From Candidatus Kuenenia stuttgartensis (GTDB lineage Bacteria > Planctomycetota > Planctomycetia > Planctomycetales > Planctomycetaceae): a stretch of DNA of 64,000 bases. Positions within the stretch are counted from its first letter, which is position 1, and each line of letters opens with the position of its first letter. The notes under the pieces were generated by a model that had not been told where the DNA came from, did no database searches, and saw only the letters and a list, made by a program, of their open reading frames with translations. A program made the translations under genes and the position numbers. The stretch covers positions 1-64,000 of the forward strand of contig CAMAWN010000008.1 in assembly GCA_945861865.1 (NCBI GenBank). Reading direction: 5' to 3'. Shown piece after piece: positions 9,209 to 18,329 of this stretch.

Positions 9209-9807
9209 CACCGCCAATTGCTCGTGGACCGCTGCTCGAACGACATCGCCATTTGGAGGCGACTGTCGACGTGCTCGATGGTTGGCAAGTTGCTGTGCGA
9301 TATCCGCCGCCGCCAGATCGAACGGGCAACGCGCTGGTCGATCTGTCGCATGTGCCGACGTTTGAGGTCAACGGATCGGAGACAGACGCGACACTGGTTT
9401 CGCTTTGCGGAGCCGAAGTGCCGTTGCGAACGATTCACAGCGGCGATGACCGGCATGTCTACCGTCTGGCTCCGAGCCGTGCGATCGTGTTTGGCAATGT
9501 CTCGCCGAGCACCGGTGCGATTGATGTCACCGGCGGTTGGACGTCACTCGCTTTGATCGGGCCAGATGCGGAGCGGATTCTAAACAAGGTCACGGCGGTC
9601 GATCTGCGCGAGCGGACTCTGCAGATGAACTCGTGTTGCCAGGGGCCGATCTTTGGAGTCAACACGCTGTTCGGCCGGTTCGCAGATCGGTTTGAATTGC
9701 ATGTGTGCAGCGATTCGGTGGAGTTCTTTTGGGATGTCTTGATGGATGCGGGCGCGGAGTTTGGCTTGCGTCCGGCGGGCATCGAGTGGATGAGTGGTCG
9801 CGGCTGA
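9205..9807 (+). CDS. mgdD: N-methylglutamate dehydrogenase gamma subunit (SoxG-like)
   Basis: 200 residues, the typical size of the sarcosine oxidase gamma subunit. The ATG overlaps the mgdC stop in an ATGA arrangement. The second half (SLALIGPDAERILNKVTAVDLR, then an aminomethyltransferase-like fold with FADRFELHV and a late FGLRPAGIEW) resembles a degenerate GcvT domain, as known for SoxG. It is assigned mainly by position between alpha and beta subunits and by size. Confidence 0.8.
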   Translation: MTPPIARGPLLERHRHLEATVDVLDGWQVAVRYPPPPDRTGNALVDLSHVPTFEVNGSETDATLVSLCGAEVPLRTIHSGDDRHVYRLAPSRAIVFGNVSPSTGAIDVTGGWTSLALIGPDAERILNKVTAVDLRERTLQMNSCCQGPIFGVNTLFGRFADRFELHVCSDSVEFFWDVLMDAGAEFGLRPAGIEWMSGRG

Positions 9808-9886
9808 CAAACGGTATCTCGGCGGTCGGCCGGATGCCGATCACTGACAGCCGTGATTCCGTTTTTCGAGGATGATGAGGACCGGC

Positions 9887-11086
9887 ATGGTTGCACAGCG
9901 AATGTGGCAAGAGCATGAACTCAAAGACCAGTACGACGTCGTCATTATCGGCGGCGGCGTGCATGGGTTGGCGACGGCGTACTATCTGACGCAGATGGGC
10001 GTGCGGAACATCGCGGTGCTGGAGGCGAAGTACGTTGGCTTCGGCGGGTCGGGGCGGAACACGGCGATTGTGCGCTCGAATTATCGCACGCCGGAGGGGA
10101 TCGCGTTCTACGACTTGTCGGTCAAGCTGTACGAGCAGTTGGCGGCGGATCTCGAATTCAACGTCATGTTCTCGCAGCACGGGCATCTCACGCTGGCCCA
10201 CAACGAGCGAGGCGTGACCGGTCTCACGGAGCGGGCCAACACGAACCAACTGATGGGAGTGAACTCGCGAATCATCTTCCCGGAAGAGATTCAGCGGATC
10301 GTGCCCGACTTGAACGTCTTCGGACACAGCCGCTTCCCGATTCAGGCGGCGTTGTATCACCCGCCCGGCGGCATCATCCGGCACGACGCGGTCGTGTGGG
10401 CGTTCGCTCGCGGAGTCGATCGGGGCGGCGGGCATGTCCATCAGAAGACCGAAGTCACCGGCATCGAAGTTCAGAACGGGCAGGTCGAGGCGGTCGTCAC
10501 CAATCGCGGGCGGATCAAGACCAAGACGGTGCTCAACGCGACAGCCGGCTACGCGGGATTGATCAGCCGCATGGTCGGACTCGAAATCCCGATCGAGACG
10601 CATCCGCTGCAAGCGGCGGTGACCGAACCGCTCAAGCCATTTTTGAATTCGGTGATCGTCTCTTCGACCCTTCACGTTTACGTTTCGCAAACCGATCGCG
10701 GTGAACTGGTGCTCGGAGCCGAGGTCGATGACCACGCCAGCTACTCGCTGCGCGGCACGTTGTCGTTTCTCGAAGGGGCAGCAACGCATTTGTTGGAGTT
10801 GTTCCCGCACCTCGCGAATGTGAAAATCCTGCGGCAGTGGGCGGGACTGTGCGACATGACGCCCGATTACTCGCCAATCATGGGCGGGACGCCGGACGTC
10901 AAAGGCTTTTTGATGACCGTTGGCTGGGGCACCTACGGATTCAAGGCCGGCCCGGCGTCGGGCTATTTGATGGCCGAGTTGATCGCGTCAGGCAAGACAC
11001 CGCCGAAGCTCGAACCGTTTGGGTTGACGCGGTTCTACGAAGACCGGCTCGTGGGCGAAAAAGCCGCTGCGTCGGTTTCGCACTGA
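9887..11086 (+). CDS. mgdA: N-methylglutamate dehydrogenase beta subunit (SoxB-like FAD oxidoreductase)
   Basis: 399 residues of the DAO family. The N-terminal dinucleotide-binding motif VVIIGGGVHGLATAYYL is followed by GFGGSGRNTAIVRSNY, as in sarcosine oxidase beta subunits. A late WAGLCDMTPDYSPIMG and GWGTYGFKAGPASGYLMAE complete the FAD site. The ATG at 9887 has GAGG 6 bases upstream; an ATG at 9872 would add five residues. In known NMG clusters the beta gene usually leads (mgdA first); here it is last, about 80 bp after mgdD. It should oxidise the N-methyl group of N-methylglutamate at a flavin shared with the alpha subunit. Confidence 0.87.
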   Translation: MVAQRMWQEHELKDQYDVVIIGGGVHGLATAYYLTQMGVRNIAVLEAKYVGFGGSGRNTAIVRSNYRTPEGIAFYDLSVKLYEQLAADLEFNVMFSQHGHLTLAHNERGVTGLTERANTNQLMGVNSRIIFPEEIQRIVPDLNVFGHSRFPIQAALYHPPGGIIRHDAVVWAFARGVDRGGGHVHQKTEVTGIEVQNGQVEAVVTNRGRIKTKTVLNATAGYAGLISRMVGLEIPIETHPLQAAVTEPLKPFLNSVIVSSTLHVYVSQTDRGELVLGAEVDDHASYSLRGTLSFLEGAATHLLELFPHLANVKILRQWAGLCDMTPDYSPIMGGTPDVKGFLMTVGWGTYGFKAGPASGYLMAELIASGKTPPKLEPFGLTRFYEDRLVGEKAAASVSH

Positions 11087-11110
11087 GCCACCATCGAACG
11101 ACGCTGAACG

Positions 11111-13054
11111 CTATTTCTCGACGATCTCCAGCACGACGAAGCTGTCGCCACCGTCTTCGAGGTTGCCGCTGGCCGAGGTGATGATCAGGGGCACGACATG
11201 TCGACCGGGTGGCAATCGTTCGGCCACTTGGAATTGCAACTCGACGCGAGCAGTTGCGTTCTCTGGAATCGAGATCTCGTGCGACCACGGTGACGTGCTT
11301 GAGCCGTGATCAAGCCGAAGCCGCAACGTCTCAGGCTGAGGCAACGGGTTGTCGATGAGCACGGTTGTCTTGGCGATCTCGCCGGCCGATGCGCGGATGA
11401 GCAGCGGTTCGACTTGGATGCGGCTGGGATTCCAATCGCGGCGGAAGCGGCCAGAGGGAGAGATCGCATCGGCGGCTTTCGCGGCGGCTTGGCCCCAGGC
11501 GACTCGACGACGAAAATCTTCGGCGTTGAAGACAAACGCTCCGCCGTGTTCGGCGAGCACCCAATCGGGTTTCGCATCGAGCACCGCTTGAGCGCTCTTG
11601 GCGTACAGGTCCGGCCAGCCGCGATTGCGTCCCGACCAACCTCCGCTGCCGGAGAATTGGTCGGCGTGGAAAAAGTTGTCGCCCGTGAAGAAACAGGTTC
11701 GGCCGTCGATCGTCGTTTGCAGTCCCATCGTGAAATACGTTTGGCCGGGGAAGTGTCGCACGGCGAACGAGAATTCACGCCAGGTTGCGGTCTCGTTCGC
11801 CTTCAGCCAGCGGTCGGTACGGATCGAGCGCGCATCGAGTCCGAAGGCGGTGACTCGGAACGGTTCGGCCATCGGTCGGGCGACGTCTTCGAGCGTCCAG
11901 ACCTCGAACGACTCGCGATTCGGTAATTGATGCAGACCGACGTAGTGGTCGTTGTGCGCATGGCTGATCAGCACGACCTCAATGGGGCCGAGTTGTTCGT
12001 CGCGCTGCAAGCGGAGGATTTGATCGGCGAGCGTCGTTCCGAACGGATCGAAGACCGCGATCGGCCCGGCTTCCGAGCGGAGCACGAACGTGTTGCCGGT
12101 CAGAAACAGATGCGGCGAGAGTTTGGTCCACGGCTTCTCGCCAGCGGTCGCGACCTGCTCCTTGGCCAAGAACTCGTACTGCGGTTCCGCACCGAGATGC
12201 TGCTTGCTGAACCGCTCGAAGCTCTTCAGGAATCCAGCTTCGTCGACGAGCTTCGCGGTCTCTTCGAGAGCGACGACGATGCCCTCTCGCAACACCGGCC
12301 CGTGTTCCGGGCAGAGCATTCGCGGGCGATGTGTCGCCAATTTGCGGAGCGATTCGGCAGCGGACTTGAGGCCAGTGTCCGTCCAATGATCCCAGTCGGT
12401 TGTGTACGGCGACCACAGTTTGCCGCGCGTTGTGAACGCATCGCCGCAGAAGATGATCTCGTCCGCGTTGTCGGTTTGTTCGGAGCGACGTTTCGCGGCG
12501 AAGGCGACGTGATCGCGGCTGTGGCCGGGGGCCGCGAGAACGGTCAATCGCCAGCCGCGCCACTCGATCGTCTGTTCGTCTTCGAGCGAGCACTCGACCT
12601 CGTCGATGCCCTGCGGATGGACGAGGTAATTGAAAGCGTTGAAGGTTCGGTCTCGCAAACCGGGTTCTTTGCCGGCGACGAGTTCCGGAAGGCAGGCACT
12701 CCAAAAGCGCTTCACGCCGTCGCGGCTCAACCATTCGGCCGATGCCTTCGGAGCCTGCACAGACACGCCGGCAGCAATCAGCTCGCGAGTCAGTGCACTC
12801 GTGTCGCGGTGATGATGCGTCAGCAAGCAAAGTTCGACCTTGGTTTTCAACTCGCGCCAGTCCATGCCACGTGCGGCTCCGATGAGCAACGCGGCATCGC
12901 CATCAATCAGCGCGTATCCGCAGGGCAACCCGGTCGATTGCCAGACTCCCGGCGCGATCTCGCGCCAGTGCGAGTTGCTCGGTTCACCGCGCACCAGCCA
13001 GACGGTCGCGAGCAACAGGCTCACACAGAACGTCGCGGCGAGCAGCTTGCGCAT
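11111..13054 (-). CDS. Exported protein with two metallo-beta-lactamase-fold domains
   Basis: 647 residues starting with a Sec-type signal peptide (MRKLLAATFCVSLLLATVWL). The first MBL domain has LLTHHHRDTSAL near residue 80, that is HxHxD followed by Thr instead of the second His. The second has VLISHAHNDHYVGL near residue 360 with a complete HxHxDH. A beta-rich C-terminal domain follows. AGGAG lies 7 bases before the start. The tandem arrangement suggests one catalytic and one altered domain. The gene is convergent with the NMG operon and 57 bp upstream of prpC; no functional link is evident. Substrate unknown. Confidence 0.8.
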   Translation of the reverse strand: MRKLLAATFCVSLLLATVWLVRGEPSNSHWREIAPGVWQSTGLPCGYALIDGDAALLIGAARGMDWRELKTKVELCLLTHHHRDTSALTRELIAAGVSVQAPKASAEWLSRDGVKRFWSACLPELVAGKEPGLRDRTFNAFNYLVHPQGIDEVECSLEDEQTIEWRGWRLTVLAAPGHSRDHVAFAAKRRSEQTDNADEIIFCGDAFTTRGKLWSPYTTDWDHWTDTGLKSAAESLRKLATHRPRMLCPEHGPVLREGIVVALEETAKLVDEAGFLKSFERFSKQHLGAEPQYEFLAKEQVATAGEKPWTKLSPHLFLTGNTFVLRSEAGPIAVFDPFGTTLADQILRLQRDEQLGPIEVVLISHAHNDHYVGLHQLPNRESFEVWTLEDVARPMAEPFRVTAFGLDARSIRTDRWLKANETATWREFSFAVRHFPGQTYFTMGLQTTIDGRTCFFTGDNFFHADQFSGSGGWSGRNRGWPDLYAKSAQAVLDAKPDWVLAEHGGAFVFNAEDFRRRVAWGQAAAKAADAISPSGRFRRDWNPSRIQVEPLLIRASAGEIAKTTVLIDNPLPQPETLRLRLDHGSSTSPWSHEISIPENATARVELQFQVAERLPPGRHVVPLIITSASGNLEDGGDSFVVLEIVEK

Positions 13055-13073
13055 CCTCGATCTCCTTCGGCGC

Positions 13074-14195
13074 TCAGCGCTGCGCGATCGGGCGAAACGC
13101 GCGAGTCGCCGGCCCGATGTAGTCGGCCGTCGGGCGGATCAGGCGATTGTCGGCTCGTTGTTCGATGACGTGCGCCGCCCAGCCGGCGGTGCGGGCGAAG
13201 ACGAACAGCGGGGTGAACAGTGGCGTTGGGATGTCCAAGAACCGATAGGCCGACGCGGCATAAAAATCGAGATTCGGAAACAGTTTCTTTTCGCATCGCA
13301 AGACTTGTTCGATGCGTTCCGAAACGGCGAACAGTCGCGTGTCACCAGCAGCCAGAGATAAGCGTCGGCTCCATTCCTTGATGACGTCGGAGCGCGGGTC
13401 GCGGTCTCGATAGACGCGATGGCCGAACCCCATGATTTTTTCTTTGCGGCTCAGAGCGGCGAGCACACCTTGTTCGGCTTGATCGGGATCGGCGAAGCGT
13501 TCGATGAGTTCCATCGCTTGTTCGTTGGCTCCGCCGTGCAGCGAGCCTCGCAGCGTTCCGATGCCCGAAGTGATCGCCGAATAGAAATCGGACAGCGTCG
13601 AAGCGGTGACTCGCGCGGCGAACGTCGAGGCATTGAATTCGTGCTCGGCGTAGAGCGTGAACGACGCATCCAACGCTCGGCAATGCTCGGCGGCGGGGTG
13701 AACTCCGTGCAGCAGGTGCAGGAAGTGACCGGCCATCGTCGGTTCCGGCGATTCCGTGTCGATGCGGTTTCCCGACCGGGCGAAGTGGTGCCAGTACGCC
13801 AGCGCCGACGGAAAGATCGCCAGTAACCGCTCGGCGACGCGATACTGATCGGCAGCGGATTGTTCGGGTTCCAGACAGCCGAGCGCCGAGCAGGCCGTTC
13901 GCAACACGTCCATCGGGTGAGCCGACTCCGGCAGTTGTGCGAGTACCGCTTTCAACTGCGCGGGCAGCCCACGCTGCGATTGCAGACGAGCCAAGAACTC
14001 GTCCAGTTCGTGCTGGTTCGGTAGTTCGCCGTACAGCAGCAACCAGGCCACTTCTTCAAAGATTGCGTGTTCCGCGAGGTCTTCGATCGAGTACCCGCGA
14101 TAGGTCAGTCCCGCGCCTTCTTTGCCGACAGTGCTCAGAGCCGTCTGGCCGGCGACGATCCCTTCGAGGCCGGTGGACTTGGTCGAGTTGCTCAT
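13074..14195 (-). CDS. prpC: 2-methylcitrate synthase / citrate synthase
   Basis: 373 residues from the ATG at 14193-14195, preceded by GGAG; a longer start at 14240 would overlap prpB and lacks family similarity. Signatures are LTYRGYSIEDLAEHA near residue 28, GSLHGGANEQAMELI, GFGHRVYRDRDPRSDVIKEW (the catalytic His region) and a C-terminal RPTADYIGP. The short bacterial form of about 370-390 residues is typical for methylcitrate synthases. prpB lies directly upstream on the same strand and prpD is divergent, which supports propionyl-CoA as the substrate. A dual role as a TCA citrate synthase is possible. Confidence 0.87.
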   Translation of the reverse strand: MSNSTKSTGLEGIVAGQTALSTVGKEGAGLTYRGYSIEDLAEHAIFEEVAWLLLYGELPNQHELDEFLARLQSQRGLPAQLKAVLAQLPESAHPMDVLRTACSALGCLEPEQSAADQYRVAERLLAIFPSALAYWHHFARSGNRIDTESPEPTMAGHFLHLLHGVHPAAEHCRALDASFTLYAEHEFNASTFAARVTASTLSDFYSAITSGIGTLRGSLHGGANEQAMELIERFADPDQAEQGVLAALSRKEKIMGFGHRVYRDRDPRSDVIKEWSRRLSLAAGDTRLFAVSERIEQVLRCEKKLFPNLDFYAASAYRFLDIPTPLFTPLFVFARTAGWAAHVIEQRADNRLIRPTADYIGPATRAFRPIAQR

Positions 14196-14229
14196 GGTCG
14201 TTCTCCAGGATGCGGGCGGCGTTTGATTG

Positions 14230-15078
14230 CTACTCGACACGATAATTTAAGACATCGTACAGCTCGGCACGCGATTGCAACTGGTGGATCAGGTCGCGTT
14301 GCGTGCCACATTGTCGCAGCGTTGCGTAGGTCATCACCGCCGCGGCACTCATCGCGCGGAATGCAGTCAGCGGGTACAGAGCCAGCCGCACGCCGGCTTC
14401 TCGCAACTCGTCGAGCGTGAAGAGTGGTGTCTTGCCGAACTCGGTCAGGTTCGCCAACACAGGCACCGACACCGCCGAAGTGAATTGGCGATATTCGTCC
14501 AGCGTTGTCAGAGCCTCGGCGAAGACCATGTCGGCTCCGGCGGTGACGTACTGACCCGCGCGGTCGATCGCGGCCGGCAGCCCCTCGACCGCCGCGGCGT
14601 CGGTGCGAGCCATCACGACGAAGCCAGGATCGGTGCGCGCATCGATCGCGGCTTTCACGCGATCGACCATCTCACCGGCCGAGACCAATTGTTTGCCGGG
14701 AAGATGTCCGCAGCGTTTGCGATCGACTTGGTCTTCGAGATGAATGGCCGCGACGCCGATGCGGATCATCTCGCGCACGGTCTGAGCCATGTCGCCGAAC
14801 CCTGTGTCGACATCGACCAGCAGCGGCAACGACGTCGCGCTGATGATGCGACGAGCGTCCTCCACGACATCGGCCAGTGTCGTGATTCCGACGTCGGGGA
14901 CTCCGAACGAAGCATTCGCGACGCCGGCTCCGGAAAGATACAGCGAGCGAAATCCGGCTCGTTCAGCCAGCAACGCGCCGTAAGCGTTGATCGTCCCGAC
15001 GACCTGCAACGGACGTTCGGCATCCACGGCAGCGCGAAAGAGCAGGCCCGGAGAATTGGTGGCGGATGAAGCGTGCAT
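14230..15078 (-). CDS. prpB: Methylisocitrate lyase
   Basis: 282 residues of the isocitrate lyase/PEP mutase family. VDRKRCGHLPGK near residue 115 carries the KRCGH catalytic motif, and LLVDVDTGFGD carries the metal-binding aspartates. It cleaves 2-methylisocitrate to pyruvate and succinate. It lies 34 bp upstream of prpC on the same strand, and its start is 121 bp from that of divergent prpD, so the two promoters probably sit in that gap. Confidence 0.9.
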   Translation of the reverse strand: MHASSATNSPGLLFRAAVDAERPLQVVGTINAYGALLAERAGFRSLYLSGAGVANASFGVPDVGITTLADVVEDARRIISATSLPLLVDVDTGFGDMAQTVREMIRIGVAAIHLEDQVDRKRCGHLPGKQLVSAGEMVDRVKAAIDARTDPGFVVMARTDAAAVEGLPAAIDRAGQYVTAGADMVFAEALTTLDEYRQFTSAVSVPVLANLTEFGKTPLFTLDELREAGVRLALYPLTAFRAMSAAAVMTYATLRQCGTQRDLIHQLQSRAELYDVLNYRVE

Positions 15079-15199
15079 GAGTTACCCAGGACCGTGACCG
15101 ACAAAACGGCTCGCGAGCAGTATATTCCCGCCGCCGCCGAGTAGCGTGCTCGGCGGGCAAATGTCCCTGCCAAAGTTTTCTCTTTCGACAAGACTGACC

Positions 15200-16645
15200 A
15201 TGACCGCGAGTCCTTCTTCGTTCCCCCCGGATGCCTTGCTGGCCGAGATTGCCGACTACGTCACCACCGCGAGAGCCTTCAGTGACGAAGCCCAAGCGAC
15301 CGCGAGGCTGTGTTTAATGGACAGCCTCGGCTGTGCGTTGCTCGCGCTCAATTTCCCCGAATGCACGAAGCTATTGGGGCCAGTTGTGCCGAACGCGGTA
15401 TTGCTCAGCGGTGCGCGCGTCATCGGCACGGATTGGAAACTGGACCCGATGCAGGCGGCGTTCAATCTCGGCACGATGATTCGCTGGCTCGATTACAACG
15501 ACACCTGGCTGGCCGCCGAGTGGGGTCATCCGTCCGACAACTTCGGCGGCATCTTGGCGACGGCCGACTATCTCAGTCGTCAACGTGCCGCCGGTGGCAA
15601 GCCGCCGCTGACCGTGCGCGACGTCCTGTCCGCTGCGATTCAGGCCTATGAAATTCAGGGAGTGCTCGCGTTGGAGAATGCCTTCAACCGAGTCGGTCTC
15701 GATCATGTGATCCTCGTGCGGATCGCGACGACGGCCGTCGTCACGCGGATGCTGGGAGGCTCGCGGCAGCAAGTGCTCGACGCGGTCAGCAATGCGTGGC
15801 TGGATGGCGGAGCGTTGCGAACGTATCGGCATTGGCCGAACACCGGCTCGCGCAAGAGCTGGGCGGCTGGCGATGCGACTCGGCGCGGCGTGCAATTCGC
15901 GCTGTGGACGATGGCCGGAGAGATGGGTTATGCGACCGCGCTTTCGGCGAAGCAGTGGGGCTTTCAGGATGTCGCCATGCGCGGCAAGCCGCTCGTGCTT
16001 GGACGTCCGCTGGACAGTTACGTGATGGAGAATGTCCTTTTCAAAGTTTCGTACCCGGCGGAGTTTCACGCTCAAACGGCAGTCGAAGCGGCAGTCACAT
16101 TGCATCCGCAGGTGCGCGACCGTTGGCCGGACATCGCGAGCATTCGCATCGAGACGCACGAGTCGGCGTTGCGAATCATCAGCAAGACCGGCCCGCTGCG
16201 AAACCCGGCCGATCGCGATCACTGCTTGCAATACATGGTCGCCGTCGCTCTGCGGCGTGGCACACTGATCGCCGAAGACTACGAAGACGTGGCCGCCGCC
16301 GATCCGCTGATCGACCAGCTTCGCGATCGGATGGAAGTCGTCGAGGAACCTCGCTACTCGCGCGAGTACCTCGATCCCGACAAACGCTCGATCGCAAACG
16401 CCATTCAGATCACGTTCGTCGACGGTTCGACGACCGAGCGGGTCGAAGTCGAGTACCCGATCGGCCATCGCCGCCGTCGCTCGGACGCCGTGCCGCTATT
16501 GCGAGACAAGTTTCAGCACAACGCCGAGACTCGCTTTTCACCAGATCGTGTCCACCGACTGCTTGACCTGTTCGCCGAAGCGCATCGGCTCGATGCGTTG
16601 CCGGTTCACGAATTCATCAACTTGTTCGCGGGATCGGGAAAGTAA
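15200..16645 (+). CDS. prpD: 2-methylcitrate dehydratase (MmgE/PrpD family)
   Basis: 481 residues from the ATG at 15200, close to the normal length. Other in-frame starts (15146, 15161) add a Ser/Leu-rich leader without similarity, and no start has a strong ribosome-binding site. Recognisable PrpD stretches are [30 protein letters not shown] and [13 protein letters not shown], followed by [10 protein letters not shown]. It dehydrates 2-methylcitrate in the methylcitrate cycle, with prpC and prpB on the opposite strand. Its stop codon overlaps the left arm of a hairpin. Confidence 0.9.
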   Translation: MTASPSSFPPDALLAEIADYVTTARAFSDEAQATARLCLMDSLGCALLALNFPECTKLLGPVVPNAVLLSGARVIGTDWKLDPMQAAFNLGTMIRWLDYNDTWLAAEWGHPSDNFGGILATADYLSRQRAAGGKPPLTVRDVLSAAIQAYEIQGVLALENAFNRVGLDHVILVRIATTAVVTRMLGGSRQQVLDAVSNAWLDGGALRTYRHWPNTGSRKSWAAGDATRRGVQFALWTMAGEMGYATALSAKQWGFQDVAMRGKPLVLGRPLDSYVMENVLFKVSYPAEFHAQTAVEAAVTLHPQVRDRWPDIASIRIETHESALRIISKTGPLRNPADRDHCLQYMVAVALRRGTLIAEDYEDVAAADPLIDQLRDRMEVVEEPRYSREYLDPDKRSIANAIQITFVDGSTTERVEVEYPIGHRRRRSDAVPLLRDKFQHNAETRFSPDRVHRLLDLFAEAHRLDALPVHEFINLFAGSGK

Positions 16646-16681
16646 CCCGAAGCTCTCTCTCTCTCTCTGGCGCTTCGGGTT
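16644..16681 (+). terminator. Palindrome at the prpD stop, possible terminator
   Basis: AACCCGAAGC (16644-16653) pairs perfectly with GCTTCGGGTT (16672-16681), with a loop mostly of CT repeats. There is no run of T after it beyond CGTTTGG, so termination is uncertain. The arm words recur in the larger palindrome at 36309-36408. Confidence 0.5.
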
Positions 16682-16722
16682 CGTTTGGTGGCGGCTACAC
16701 TCCGAGCGGGAGGGCTAGTGAA

Positions 16723-18318
16723 TTGTCCACGCAACGTGATCTGATTCGCGATCTGGAACAGCAGGAACAGCAGCTTCGCGAAGGAGGCCGCGAGGCCGGA
16801 GTCGCTCGGCAGCGCAAGCTCGGTCGGCTGACGGCTCGCGAGCGGATCGCGGAGTTGCTCGATCCCGGTACGCCGTTCCGCGAACTCGGTCTGTGGTCGG
16901 CATGGGGCATGTACTCGGAATGGGGTGACGTGCCGGCGGCCGGAGTGGTCGTCGGACTCGGACACATCAGCGGTCGGCCGTGTGTCGTGATTGCAAACGA
17001 TGCGACAGTCAAAGCCGGAGCGATGTTTCCGCAGTCGGTCAAGAAAGTTTTGCGAGCACAACGCATCGCCGCTCGCTTTCGACTGCCGGTCGTGTACCTC
17101 GTCGATTCGGCGGGCGTGTTCCTGCCTCTGCAAGACGAGGTCTTTCCGGACGAGGACGACTTCGGCCGCATCTTTCGCAACAACGCGGTCCTCTCGGCCG
17201 AAGGCATCCCGCAGTACGCGGCCGTGATGGGCAACTGCGTCGCCGGCGGAGCGTACTTGCCCGTGCTCTGTGACACCGTCGTGATGACCGAAGGGAGTCA
17301 GCTCTTTCTGGCCGGTCCCGCGCTGGTGAAAGCGGCGATCGGACAAGAGGCTGATCCCGAAGAACTCGGCGGCGCGGAGATGCACGCGGCGATCAGCGGC
17401 ACGATCGACTTCCGTGAACCGGACGATCACGCCGCGCTGGTTCGACTGCGACGGTTGCTCGACCTGCTTGCTGACGAGCGCATGAACATTGTCGAAACCG
17501 ACACTGTCCCCGCTCGCGATCCGAGCGAACTTCTCGATCTCGTGCCGACCGACGGTCGCTCCGAATACGACATGCGGCATGTGCTGGAGTGCCTCGTCGA
17601 TCGGGACTCGCTGCAAGAATTCAAACCGGAGTACGGCCAGACGATCGTCGCGGCGTTCGCGAAGATCGGCGGGCACTCGGTCGGGATCGTGGCCAATCAG
17701 CGGACGCGCAGCAAATCGCGCCGCGGCGAACTCGAATACGGCGGCGTGCTGTATCCCGACAGCGCCGAGAAGGCCGCTCGCTTCATCATGGACTGCAACC
17801 AATCCGGCCTGCCGCTGATCTTCCTGCAAGACGTGCAGGGCTTCATGGTCGGCAAACAGGCCGAGCAATCCGGCATCATTCGCGCCGGGGCGAAGCTGGT
17901 GAACGTCGTCAGCAACTCGGTCGTGCCGAAGCTGACTGTTATCGTTGGCGGCTCGTTCGGAGCCGGCAACTACGCACTGTGCGGCAAAGCCTACGATCCA
18001 TGGCTGATCCTCGCCTGGCCGAGTGCTCGCTATGCCGTGATGGGAGCACAACAAGCAGCCGAAACGCTGCTGACGCTGCGAGTCCGCGACGCCGAACGTG
18101 GAGGACGAAAACTCGCCGATTCAGAAGTTGCCGACTTGCGCGATTCGATCCGGCAGAGCTACGAACAACAAACCGACATTCGTTACGGAGCCGCTCGCGG
18201 TTGGGTGGACGCGATCATCTCGCCGGTCGAAACCCGCGCGTGGCTGAAGCTGGCGCTGGATGTGCTGCCAAGCCAGAACGCAAAGCCGCCGTTTCGAACC
18301 GGCGTGTGGCAGGTGTGA
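16723..18318 (+). CDS. Acyl-CoA carboxylase beta subunit (carboxyltransferase)
   Basis: 531 residues starting with TTG; GGGAGG lies 9 bases upstream and no ATG fits. It has the two crotonase-like halves of biotin-dependent carboxyltransferases: KLGRLTARERIAELLD, VYLVDSAGVFLPLQDEVFPD, GNCVAGGAYLPVLCD, then LIFLQDVQGFMVGKQAEQSG and GGSFGAGNYALCGKAYDP. These resemble methylcrotonyl-, geranyl- or propionyl-CoA carboxylases. No biotin carboxylase or biotin carrier gene is in the window, so the alpha subunit must be elsewhere. It heads an operon with an AtuA-like gene, hydratase and dehydrogenase, a set typical of leucine/isovalerate or acyclic terpene breakdown. Confidence 0.88.
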   Translation: MSTQRDLIRDLEQQEQQLREGGREAGVARQRKLGRLTARERIAELLDPGTPFRELGLWSAWGMYSEWGDVPAAGVVVGLGHISGRPCVVIANDATVKAGAMFPQSVKKVLRAQRIAARFRLPVVYLVDSAGVFLPLQDEVFPDEDDFGRIFRNNAVLSAEGIPQYAAVMGNCVAGGAYLPVLCDTVVMTEGSQLFLAGPALVKAAIGQEADPEELGGAEMHAAISGTIDFREPDDHAALVRLRRLLDLLADERMNIVETDTVPARDPSELLDLVPTDGRSEYDMRHVLECLVDRDSLQEFKPEYGQTIVAAFAKIGGHSVGIVANQRTRSKSRRGELEYGGVLYPDSAEKAARFIMDCNQSGLPLIFLQDVQGFMVGKQAEQSGIIRAGAKLVNVVSNSVVPKLTVIVGGSFGAGNYALCGKAYDPWLILAWPSARYAVMGAQQAAETLLTLRVRDAERGGRKLADSEVADLRDSIRQSYEQQTDIRYGAARGWVDAIISPVETRAWLKLALDVLPSQNAKPPFRTGVWQV

Positions 18319-18329
18319 AGGAGTCTGAA

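Noticed and set aside
16650-16668. CT microsatellite as phase-variable site
   Set aside because: It lies in the loop of a hairpin after the prpD stop, so length changes would not alter a protein.
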